Shown here: positions 57,247 to 64,000 of the stretch, one piece after another | How positions within the stretch are numbered: the first letter of the stretch is position 1 | How the letters are laid out: each line of letters begins with the position of its first letter | Assembly (NCBI GenBank): GCA_947497475.1 | Contig: CANMGS010000001.1 | Coordinates: 806,001 to 870,000 of the forward strand | Length of the DNA: 64,000 nucleotides | Direction: 5' to 3' | DNA from: an uncultured Amylibacter sp. | GTDB taxonomy: Bacteria > Pseudomonadota > Alphaproteobacteria > Rhodobacterales > Rhodobacteraceae | Notes under the pieces: model-generated | The model's database searches: none | Seen by the model: only the letters and a program-made list of their open reading frames with translations | What the model was told of the DNA's origin: nothing | Translations under genes and position numbers: made by a program

Positions 57247-57825
57247 CTAACGGCGTTTAAGCGCAGCAATCCGGAGCTGACGAGCTCTTGTCAGAATTGC
57301 ATCTTCAATACGTCTATTTGTTTCGGCTGAAGCTGGTCCATTGCGTTTTTGCATCGCGACCTTCAATGAACTCGCTTCAAGCGCTGGATCTTGGATCAAA
57401 ACAGTTGCACGGAATTGAGTATTTGCACCAGGTGCACGTCCCCATCCGAATACTAACACACCAGAAAATGGATCTGCTGCCTCAATAGGTAGAAAATTTA
57501 GTGTTTCTAAAGTCGCTGACCAGATGTGTTTGTTTACAAGAATGTCTTTATCATCGTTAGGCGGATTAAACAGATCGCTTAAATTAAGACCACCAGCTGC
57601 AAGGCCACCTTGCGCCTGCTCTTTTGGTGTCCGAGGAATAGGAGTATTAGCACCTTCCTGAATGCGGTTTCCATTTTCATCTACTGGCCTAGGTGGTTGA
57701 GCTTGCGCGGCTCTATCTCTTTTAAAAAGACCGCTCGCACTACCAGCGCTGTTGATTCTGCCACAGCCAACCACAAGGGCTGACACTAACAGAAGGCTTA
57801 CCACTTTAGACATTTTACCTGACAT
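57247..57825 (-). CDS. DUF3576 lipoprotein
   Basis: 192 residues from the ATG at 57825 (a frame to 57858 is also open; GAGGGG lies well upstream of 57825). A lipobox (LVVGC) places the lipid Cys at about 21. The Gln/Pro-rich linker (about 40-85) leads to the conserved DUF3576 core with LVNKHIWSATLETLNFLPIEAADPFSGVLVFGWG. DUF3576 proteins are outer-membrane-associated, of unknown role, and often sit upstream of leuS in this order. Confidence 0.85.
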   Translation of the reverse strand: MSGKMSKVVSLLLVSALVVGCGRINSAGSASGLFKRDRAAQAQPPRPVDENGNRIQEGANTPIPRTPKEQAQGGLAAGGLNLSDLFNPPNDDKDILVNKHIWSATLETLNFLPIEAADPFSGVLVFGWGRAPGANTQFRATVLIQDPALEASSLKVAMQKRNGPASAETNRRIEDAILTRARQLRIAALKRR

Positions 57826-57988
57826 TCTTAACTGCCCCTCGAAATTTCTTACCAACATCTATCCTGTTGTTTTTAAGCGAACAAGGGGTTTGGTGAAGTT
57901 TCTGCCAGTTTGGTCATAATACACATCAAATTGATGACCCCAAAGTTTTAGGCTTTACGAGAGCAGTACATCACGCCAAATAAGGTAT

Positions 57989-58642
57989 ATGTCTTTAAAT
58001 GAAATAAAATCCCGCATCCAAAAAGCCGAAGAAACGACAGGCCGCCCAGTTGGCAGCACGCAATTGATCGCCGTCTCTAAAGTACAACCAAATGAACGCG
58101 TACATGCTGTTTTACAGCAGGGTCATCGCCTGTTTGGCGAAAATAAGGTGCAAGAGGCCGAAGGTAAGTGGCCTGATTTTAAAAAGGAATTCCCTGATAC
58201 AAAGGTCCATCTTATCGGCCCGTTACAAACAAATAAGGTTAAGAACGCTGTTGCTTTATTCGATGCCATTCATGCGGTCGATCGTCCAAAGTTGGCAAAA
58301 AAACTTGCAACTGAAATACAATCCCAAGGTAAAGCGCCCGATATGTTCATTCAGGTCAATACTGGCGAAGAAGAACAAAAAGCAGGCGTATTACCAGCAG
58401 AGGCAGATACTTTTATCAAAGAGTGCTTTGCGCTAGATTTACCAATTATTGGTCTCATGGTGATTCCACCCGTAAATGAAGAAGCATCATTGCACTTCGC
58501 ACTCCTGCGAAAGATTGCCGAACGTAACGGCTTAACAGGCCTGTCCATGGGTATGAGTGGTGATTTTGAACGCGCCGTTGCGCTGGGCGCTACTCATGTT
58601 CGCGTTGGTTCAGCCATTTTCGGCGAACGGGACTACAGGTAA
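57989..58642 (+). CDS. YggS-family pyridoxal-phosphate homeostasis protein
   Basis: 217 residues of the COG0325/PROSC family. The PLP lysine is in LIAVSKVQP (about 26-34), and GEN (FGENKVQE) and the SMGMSGDFERAVALGATHVRVGSAIFG tail are diagnostic. It manages free PLP and affects amino-acid balance. It is divergent from the DUF3576 gene and convergent with nhaA. Confidence 0.92.
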   Translation: MSLNEIKSRIQKAEETTGRPVGSTQLIAVSKVQPNERVHAVLQQGHRLFGENKVQEAEGKWPDFKKEFPDTKVHLIGPLQTNKVKNAVALFDAIHAVDRPKLAKKLATEIQSQGKAPDMFIQVNTGEEEQKAGVLPAEADTFIKECFALDLPIIGLMVIPPVNEEASLHFALLRKIAERNGLTGLSMGMSGDFERAVALGATHVRVGSAIFGERDYR

Positions 58643-58666
58643 ACCATAGCCCCGCTCTATTCGCTT

Positions 58667-59863
58667 TTATGCTGGTTGCTCTACAACCGCGTTCTTCTGC
58701 GGGGAAGTTGTTGCATAAAGGGCTATAAACCCAAGCAAACCAGATAAAATCGATCCTGATAATACACCCAGACGTACTTGGTTCATGACCTCAGCGGATG
58801 AGAATGCCAGCGACCCAATGAATAGACTCATTGTGAAACCAACGCCTGTCAAACAAGCCACGCCATAAACATGTCTCCATCCAACATTTTCAGGCAGGCG
58901 GGCTATTTTTGTGTTGATCGCCAACCAAGTAACGCCAAAGACACCGATCTGTTTACCAAAGAACAAACCAGCTGCGATGCCCAATGGAAGCGGTTGTAAA
59001 AGCTGTTCAAATGACAAACCTGCCAAAGATACGCCAGCATTCGCAAAGGCAAACAAAGGTAGAATTAAAAAGGCAACCCATGGATGCAGCGCATGTTCAG
59101 CACGGTGCACCATCGTGTCGTCGCCATATTCCTTTTTCATAGGGATTGTTAATGCAATTAAAACACCTGCTAAAGTTGCGTGTACACCAGATTTCAGCAC
59201 ACAAACCCACATAAAGATACCGATGATTATATAGGGTGCAAACTTGCGTACACCCATTCGGTTCAACGTAACAGCTGCAGCAAATCCAATCATTGAAAGT
59301 GTTAATGCATTAACAGACAAGTCAGAGCTGTAGAAAATGGCAATGATCAAAATCGCGCCAAGATCATCAATAATCGCAATCGCAAGTAAGAATACCTTCA
59401 GTGAAACAGGCACGCGCGATCCTAACAGCGCCAAAATACCCAGCGCAAACGCAATGTCCGTTGCCGCAGGAATAGCCCAACCTGAAATGGTTTCTGGGCT
59501 ACCCCAGTTAAACCAAACAAACACCAATGCAGGGCCAGCCATACCACCAACCGCAGCTAAAACAGGCAAGATCGCTTTGTCAAAACTGGACAACTCACCT
59601 GCTAGGACCTCACGTTTGATTTCCAATCCGACAAGGAAAAAGAAAATCGCCATCAATCCATCATTGATCCACAACAATAGAGCCTTAGAGATTTCAAAAC
59701 TGCCTACACCTACTGTAATAGGTGTATTCAAGAAGACTGAATAAAACCCCGAAAATGCAGAGTTACTGATCAGCAAAGCTGCTAAAGTTGTGAACATCAG
59801 AATAATCCCCGCACTAGCTTCTAAATGCAGGAAATGTTGTATTCGCGTAAATGCTCTCGTCAT
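58667..59863 (-). CDS. nhaA: Na+/H+ antiporter NhaA
   Basis: 398 residues with about twelve membrane helices. The key aspartates of NhaA are in AIAIIDDLGAILIIA (DD motif, near 160-175), and the GLEIKREVLAGEL segment near 72-84 is the conserved cytoplasmic helix. It exchanges Na+ or Li+ for protons and adjusts pH and salt balance. It is divergent from the OxyR-like LysR gene, which may control it. Confidence 0.93.
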   Translation of the reverse strand: MTRAFTRIQHFLHLEASAGIILMFTTLAALLISNSAFSGFYSVFLNTPITVGVGSFEISKALLLWINDGLMAIFFFLVGLEIKREVLAGELSSFDKAILPVLAAVGGMAGPALVFVWFNWGSPETISGWAIPAATDIAFALGILALLGSRVPVSLKVFLLAIAIIDDLGAILIIAIFYSSDLSVNALTLSMIGFAAAVTLNRMGVRKFAPYIIIGIFMWVCVLKSGVHATLAGVLIALTIPMKKEYGDDTMVHRAEHALHPWVAFLILPLFAFANAGVSLAGLSFEQLLQPLPLGIAAGLFFGKQIGVFGVTWLAINTKIARLPENVGWRHVYGVACLTGVGFTMSLFIGSLAFSSAEVMNQVRLGVLSGSILSGLLGFIALYATTSPQKNAVVEQPA

Positions 59864-59958
59864 TATATGATCCTTTTAATCTAGCGTGCACATTTTCGTT
59901 TTGTTGTTGGGTGCACGTGTTCTGATTTTCATATGGGTTGCCAAAATACATAATTCAA

Positions 59959-59984
59959 ATATATAAAAACACTTATATATATAG
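59959..59984. promoter_or_regulatory. AT-rich palindrome in the nhaA/LysR divergent promoter region
   Basis: ATATAA (59961-59966) and TTATAT (59973-59978) are arranged as an inverted repeat with a 6-base spacer, 18-40 nt before the LysR gene start. It may be a LysR operator or simply the divergent promoters; its AT content makes chance likely. Confidence 0.3.
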
Positions 59985-60001
59985 TTTAAGGCTATGAATA
60001 A

Positions 60002-60913
60002 ATGAAACCAACTTTGCGCCAAATGGAATACATAGTCACTGTTGCTGAAACGGGACGATTTGGCGTGGCGGCTTCTAAATTGAACGTCAGCCAACCCAGC
60101 CTATCTGCCCAAATTGCGGACACAGAAACTTTCTTAGGTGTGCGCATATTCAACCGCGGCCGCACAGGCGCAACTACCACCAAAGAAGGCGAAGACGTTG
60201 TTAGACGTGCGCGTCTAATATTGCGCGATGTCGAAGATCTTTGTGTATCTGTTCGCGACAAAGGTATCCTCGCAGGTCGCTTACGTTTAGGCGTGCTCTC
60301 TTCTGTTGGCCCCTACCTCTTACCTCCTGTTGTGCGTGACATTCACAAAAACCACCCAACATTGCGATTGGTTGTTCGTGAAGAAAACACACAAGAATTA
60401 GAAGAAGGATTGAAATCAGGGCGCCTTGATATGGTCATATCGTCCCCAGAAGATCATCCAGGCACTCTACAAATTCCACTATTTCAAGAACGCCTTTGGG
60501 CTGCATTCGCAGAAGACGATCCCTTAGCACAGGATCTTGGCCCCATCCCTTTGAAAAAACTTTCGGGTCACACCTTACTCACACTTGGTCGCGCCTATCG
60601 CTTATCAAATGTAGTATCTTCTCTCGCAGCAAAATGTGGTGGGTATGTATCCGATGAATACGAAGGCACCAGCCTAGACGCCATTCGTTTGATGGCAGCC
60701 ACAGGTGCAGGCGTCGCAATTCTTCCGCAACTTTATGCACAGACAGAGGCCCAGCGCGGGCGCGACATCGTATTACGCGAAATCATGGATACGTCTGCAT
60801 CAAGACAGATCGCTTTAATCATACCATCAAGTGAAACAGTTGATAGTGGCGCACAAGTACTCGCAGATACTCTTAAAAAGCACGCTATCGATATTATGAA
60901 TGACACGCCTTAA
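60002..60913 (+). CDS. OxyR-like LysR regulator without the peroxide-sensing Cys
   Basis: 303 residues. The winged helix-turn-helix (about 1-60, LRQMEYIVTVAETGRFGVAA) and effector domain follow the OxyR pattern (LGVLSSVGPYLLPPVVRDIH; TSLDAIRLMAATGAGVAILPQL). In OxyR the peroxidatic Cys lies in a GHC motif near residue 199; here the aligned stretch is LGRAYRLSNV with no Cys. One Cys remains at AAKCGG, about where the resolving Cys would be. So peroxide sensing by a disulfide is unlikely. It is divergent from nhaA. Confidence 0.85.
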   Translation: MKPTLRQMEYIVTVAETGRFGVAASKLNVSQPSLSAQIADTETFLGVRIFNRGRTGATTTKEGEDVVRRARLILRDVEDLCVSVRDKGILAGRLRLGVLSSVGPYLLPPVVRDIHKNHPTLRLVVREENTQELEEGLKSGRLDMVISSPEDHPGTLQIPLFQERLWAAFAEDDPLAQDLGPIPLKKLSGHTLLTLGRAYRLSNVVSSLAAKCGGYVSDEYEGTSLDAIRLMAATGAGVAILPQLYAQTEAQRGRDIVLREIMDTSASRQIALIIPSSETVDSGAQVLADTLKKHAIDIMNDTP

Positions 60914-61625
60914 TCAAAGCATCAAAAATATTCTGCTGACTTTGATCCACATCTGCCGTCATTTCAGGATGCCATTGCACCGCTATACAAAACGGATGAT
61001 CTGCAACTTCTAATGCCTCAACAATCCCATCAGCAGCTGTTGCAGCAACAGACAACTCATCCGCAACATCCCTAACCCCTTGGTGATGTCCCGACATGGT
61101 TTTAACAACATCCTGACCAACAACATTAAACAGCTTCGACCCATCCACTATATCTGCATTCTGCAACGTCCAAATCGTTTCAGTGCCTTGGTGAATGTTT
61201 TCAGGATGCACATCAGCAATATGCTCATGCAACGTTCCACCAGATAAAACATTCAAAACCTGTAAGCCACGGCAAATCAATAAAACTGGTTTGTCTTTAC
61301 GGTATAAAACCGCACGCAGCAAAGCAAATTCAGTTTCATCCCGTTCAGTATCTTTCGACCCCAATTTCGGATGATCAACATCCCCATTATAATATGTCGG
61401 GTCAATATCTGCGCCGCCTGCAAAGACAACGCCATCTACAGTATTCAACCAACCGTCGATATTCTCTTCACCTGGTGGCAATAAAACAGGTACCCCACCT
61501 GCGCGGCGCACGGCATCAACATAGGCCGTAGGCACCGTAAAGAAATCATCATCCGCTTCGCTTGGAACTTTCTTTTCCGTACGCCCATATGTTGTGATCC
61601 CAATAATCGGCGCAGACATCTTCAT
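60894..61625 (-). CDS. gamma-glutamyl-gamma-aminobutyrate hydrolase-like (class I GATase) protein
   Basis: 243 residues of the PuuD/GatD peptidase C26 family. The nucleophile Cys is in LLICRGLQVLNV (about 116-127), and the His-Glu pair in AVQWHPEM (about 215-222). PuuD removes the glutamyl group from gamma-glutamyl-GABA in putrescine breakdown; the substrate here is not proved. It overlaps the end of the LysR gene by 20 nt on the opposite strand and the YkuD gene by 4 nt. Confidence 0.85.
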   Translation of the reverse strand: MKMSAPIIGITTYGRTEKKVPSEADDDFFTVPTAYVDAVRRAGGVPVLLPPGEENIDGWLNTVDGVVFAGGADIDPTYYNGDVDHPKLGSKDTERDETEFALLRAVLYRKDKPVLLICRGLQVLNVLSGGTLHEHIADVHPENIHQGTETIWTLQNADIVDGSKLFNVVGQDVVKTMSGHHQGVRDVADELSVAATAADGIVEALEVADHPFCIAVQWHPEMTADVDQSQQNIFDALIKACHS

Positions 61626-62137
61626 TGCCCCTTAACAATCACACGTGACCAAGGCTTCCAATTCTCAAAAATCCAAACCAAGTCATGACGATCAAAAGCA
61701 ATGCACCCTTCGGTCGGATGACGCGGTTTGCGCCACACATGAATAAATATCGCACTACCCGCACCGGGTACGGCATCAGGCCAGTTATAATCTAATATAC
61801 CAAACGCATCATAAAGCGGGTCAGCCCGACGTTGCTTTTCATGGCTAAATGGATGATCAGGCGCATAAAGACCATGGTTGTAATCAGGGTCTTTAGGGTC
61901 ATCCGACCAAATATCCCCGATACCAATAGATGCCTGAGGTATAGAGCGTGCATTGAAATCCAACCGATCAGAGCGAAACTTGATACCCTCCAAATGAAAG
62001 GTACCAATGGGCGTAATCCCATCGCCTTCGCCTTGTTTAACTGCGATACCGCCGCGGCCAATGGCGCAATGCAAATTCACACCGCGAAACCGTGCGCCCC
62101 ATTTCGTGACAACCAAATCGTCAAAACGCGCATTCAT
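61622..62137 (-). CDS. L,D-transpeptidase (YkuD) family protein
   Basis: 171 residues with the YkuD catalytic pattern [20 protein letters not shown], in which the Cys is the nucleophile and the His lies upstream. There is no signal peptide in this start, so it may be cytoplasmic-facing or use an unrecognised export route; some such small family members are of this type. It overlaps the ribA stop and the next gene by 4 nt, making a compact three-gene unit. Confidence 0.8.
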   Translation of the reverse strand: MNARFDDLVVTKWGARFRGVNLHCAIGRGGIAVKQGEGDGITPIGTFHLEGIKFRSDRLDFNARSIPQASIGIGDIWSDDPKDPDYNHGLYAPDHPFSHEKQRRADPLYDAFGILDYNWPDAVPGAGSAIFIHVWRKPRHPTEGCIAFDRHDLVWIFENWKPWSRVIVKGQ

Positions 62138-63222
62138 AAAAGATGTCCGCTTTTGCTGGCTTTCGTCGCTAAATAATCCGCATTTAACGGATTCTCACCA
62201 ACCTTAAGCTCTACACGCTCTGTCACTTCAACACCCGCATCGTTCATGCGCGCCACTTTATTCGGATTGTTCGTCATCAAACGTACAGAATTAAACCCAA
62301 GCGACTTCAATATCTCTGCACCCAGCTTAAAGTCACGTTCATCATCCTCAAACCCCAAACGGTGGTTCGCTTCCACAGTATCAAACCCTTGGGATTGCAA
62401 CGCATAGGCACGCATTTTATTAGCAAGCCCAATACCACGTCCTTCTTGGTTCATATATAGCAGTACACCTGCGCCTTCTGCAGCGATCTGTTGCATTGCT
62501 GCATTCAACTGTGGACCACAATCGCATTTTAACGATCCAATAATATCACCTGTGAAACACGCAGAGTGCAAACGCGATAAAACAGGCTGATCCCGTTTTG
62601 GGCTGCCAATCTCAATTGCATAATGCTCTGTACCGCCATCATCTGGGCGGAATACATGAACCTTAGACTGTTGTGACACCGCCAACGGTACATTCGCCGC
62701 AGCAACCAATGCCAAAGGACTGCTTTTATGCAAACACGGCCCAATCGCTTTCAGGGATAAACGGTGCAGATATGGCAACGTGCTTGCTTGCTCTTCGGTA
62801 ATCTTTACCAAAACTGCCGATGGCAACAAACGCGCCCATTTACAAATCATCAATGCAATACGGTGTGGCTCTGCTTCGCCTTCCCGAATGGGTGCAAAGG
62901 GGCCTTTCATCGGATTCTGCAAATCATCGACAGGGTTTGCGACAGCATTCAACCACCCCAAATCACGATCTTTAGGCACAGCAATACGCGCCAAATCGCC
63001 ATCATACACCATTGCAGAGAGTGTTTTTGCCCGCCAATCCGTGATTGCCAGTTCCAAAGAATCATTAAAACCACGCAAATGCTTCAATCTATCCGCATGT
63101 AATGTTTCAACCGCAGCCGCCATCCATACAGATTCTCCGCTAGACAGCAAAATAGGCACGCCCATGCGTAAATCAGCCCGCATTCGGGCTATTTGTTCTT
63201 CGACTGTCAGTAGAATCGCCAT
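62134..63222 (-). CDS. ribA: GTP cyclohydrolase II
   Basis: 362 residues from the ATG at 63222; a longer frame to 63300 lacks family support. GTP cyclohydrolase II opens GTP as the first step of riboflavin synthesis. The zinc site [15 protein letters not shown] (Cys spaced C-x10-C-x-C) and the catalytic region [19 protein letters not shown] are present. An N-terminal region of about 150 residues, not part of the E. coli enzyme, is usual in alphaproteobacterial forms. It is first in the ribA-YkuD-GATase unit. Confidence 0.92.
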   Translation of the reverse strand: MAILLTVEEQIARMRADLRMGVPILLSSGESVWMAAAVETLHADRLKHLRGFNDSLELAITDWRAKTLSAMVYDGDLARIAVPKDRDLGWLNAVANPVDDLQNPMKGPFAPIREGEAEPHRIALMICKWARLLPSAVLVKITEEQASTLPYLHRLSLKAIGPCLHKSSPLALVAAANVPLAVSQQSKVHVFRPDDGGTEHYAIEIGSPKRDQPVLSRLHSACFTGDIIGSLKCDCGPQLNAAMQQIAAEGAGVLLYMNQEGRGIGLANKMRAYALQSQGFDTVEANHRLGFEDDERDFKLGAEILKSLGFNSVRLMTNNPNKVARMNDAGVEVTERVELKVGENPLNADYLATKASKSGHLL

Positions 63223-63388
63223 AGTCGGGCCTTCAAAATTGTAACAAATCAGATGTTTTCTATATCCTGCATTATGGAAATATGAAACATTTCCCGTCAT
63301 TTCGACACGAGCCTGTGAGTTTTGTGATCCATCTGTTGCCGAAATTGTAAAAACAGCAGAGGTTTAGGGTAACAAATGGAGTGCTATC

Positions 63389-64000
63389 ATGAGCAACGTG
63401 AAAAAAATATTGATGGTTGATGACGATGATGACTTGCGCGAAGCGCTAGCGGATCAACTAGTTTTAACAGAAGATTTTGATGTCTTTGAAGCCGCAGACG
63501 GCGCTGGTGGTTTAGAAAAAGCCAAAGAAGCAATCTATGATCTTGTGATCCTAGATGTTGGTTTGCCTGACATGGATGGCCGTGAATTGTGCCGCTTAAT
63601 GCGCAAACAAGGCGTTAAATGTCCAATCGTGATGCTAACAGCGCACGATACAGACGCAGACACAATTTTGGGTCTGGATGCGGGTGCGAATGATTACATT
63701 TCAAAACCGTTCAAATTCCCAGTACTTCTGGCCCGTATCCGCGCACAATTGCGTCAACACGAGCAATCAGAAGATGCCGTATTCACGCTTGGACCATACA
63801 CGTTCAAACCTGCGTCAAAAATGTTGATCACTGAAGACGAAAAGAAAATCCGTCTAACAGAAAAAGAAACAAACATTTTGAAATTCCTATACCGCGCTCA
63901 AGATGGCGTAGTCGCTCGCGATGTGCTGTTGCACGAAGTGTGGGGTTATAATGCTGGTGTTACAACGCACACGTTGGAAACACACATCTACCGCTTGCGT
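63389..64000 (+). CDS. CenR-like OmpR-family response regulator (3' end outside window)
   Basis: 204 residues are in view. A receiver domain has the acidic pair (VDDDDDLR), the phospho-acceptor Asp in LVILDVGLPDMDG (about 55), Thr in MLTAHD and Lys in YISKPF. The winged-helix domain follows with LTEKETNILKFLYRA and HEVWGYNAGVTTHTLETHIYRLR. This close match to the alphaproteobacterial envelope regulator CenR comes from memory. It is divergent from ribA, 88 nt from the long ribA frame. Confidence 0.88.
   Translation, partial: MSNVKKILMVDDDDDLREALADQLVLTEDFDVFEAADGAGGLEKAKEAIYDLVILDVGLPDMDGRELCRLMRKQGVKCPIVMLTAHDTDADTILGLDAGANDYISKPFKFPVLLARIRAQLRQHEQSEDAVFTLGPYTFKPASKMLITEDEKKIRLTEKETNILKFLYRAQDGVVARDVLLHEVWGYNAGVTTHTLETHIYRLR

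Overview
The window looks like a chromosomal segment of an alphaproteobacterium of the order Rhodobacterales (marine Roseobacter type). The evidence is the dnaA-dnaN-recF-gyrB cluster beside rpsT, mutM, ubiE and ubiB, a CcrM-type GANTC methylase, a RirA-type iron operator, DUF1523, DUF2125, DUF3576 and DUF4170 proteins, and a CenR-like response regulator. Base composition is moderately AT-rich by eye; I did not calculate it. No rRNA, CRISPR array, complete insertion sequence or phage gene cluster was seen.

Layout. 0-0.9 kb: the 3' end of an RpiR-type regulator, directly followed by a Crp/Fnr regulator that has lost its sensor half. 0.9-7.6 kb: a tightly packed seven-gene minus-strand operon built around an AAA+ ATPase, with a coiled-coil protein, three membrane proteins and two proteins I cannot classify. 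This is the strongest candidate for an undescribed system. 7.9-8.2 kb: a decayed aldehyde dehydrogenase tail abutting gyrB. 8.2-21 kb: housekeeping genes (gyrB, VOC protein, recF, dnaN, dnaA, rhodanese, rpsT, enoyl-CoA hydratase, mutM, ubiE, ubiB, phosphotransferase). 21.0-31.2 kb: tRNA-Arg(CCT), then a seven-gene catabolic operon (SDR, uronate-dehydrogenase-like protein, aminotransferase, HpcH aldolase, FAD oxidoreductase, hydantoinase B and A) with its LysR regulator. It ends at a partial copy of the same tRNA, as an integrated island would. 31.4-34.4 kb: a cobalamin riboswitch heading two very small genes and an ABC-3-type metal importer, suggesting cobalt uptake.

34.4-41.7 kb: nucleoside deaminase, a membrane-anchored winged-helix protein with a small secreted protein, a His-rich secreted protein behind paired palindromes, hemP, rnhB, ccrM, alkB and mutY. 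41.7-58.6 kb: DciA-like protein and a DsbA-family protein; lpxK, a divergent waaA, DUF4170, cysQ, pmbA and a DUF2125 protein; then SDR, MscS, HI0933-type flavoprotein, GST, holA, lptE, leuS, DUF3576 lipoprotein and YggS. 58.6-64 kb: nhaA divergent from an OxyR-like LysR regulator, a glutamine-amidotransferase-type hydrolase, a YkuD transpeptidase, ribA and the 5' part of a CenR-like response regulator that runs off the window.

Themes: genome maintenance (gyrB, recF, dnaN, dnaA, holA, mutM, mutY, rnhB, ccrM), envelope and LPS (lpxK, waaA-like, lptE, YkuD, CenR-like), metal and vitamin homeostasis (B12 riboswitch importer, hemP, ribA), and an acquired-looking catabolic operon bordered by tRNA sequence.
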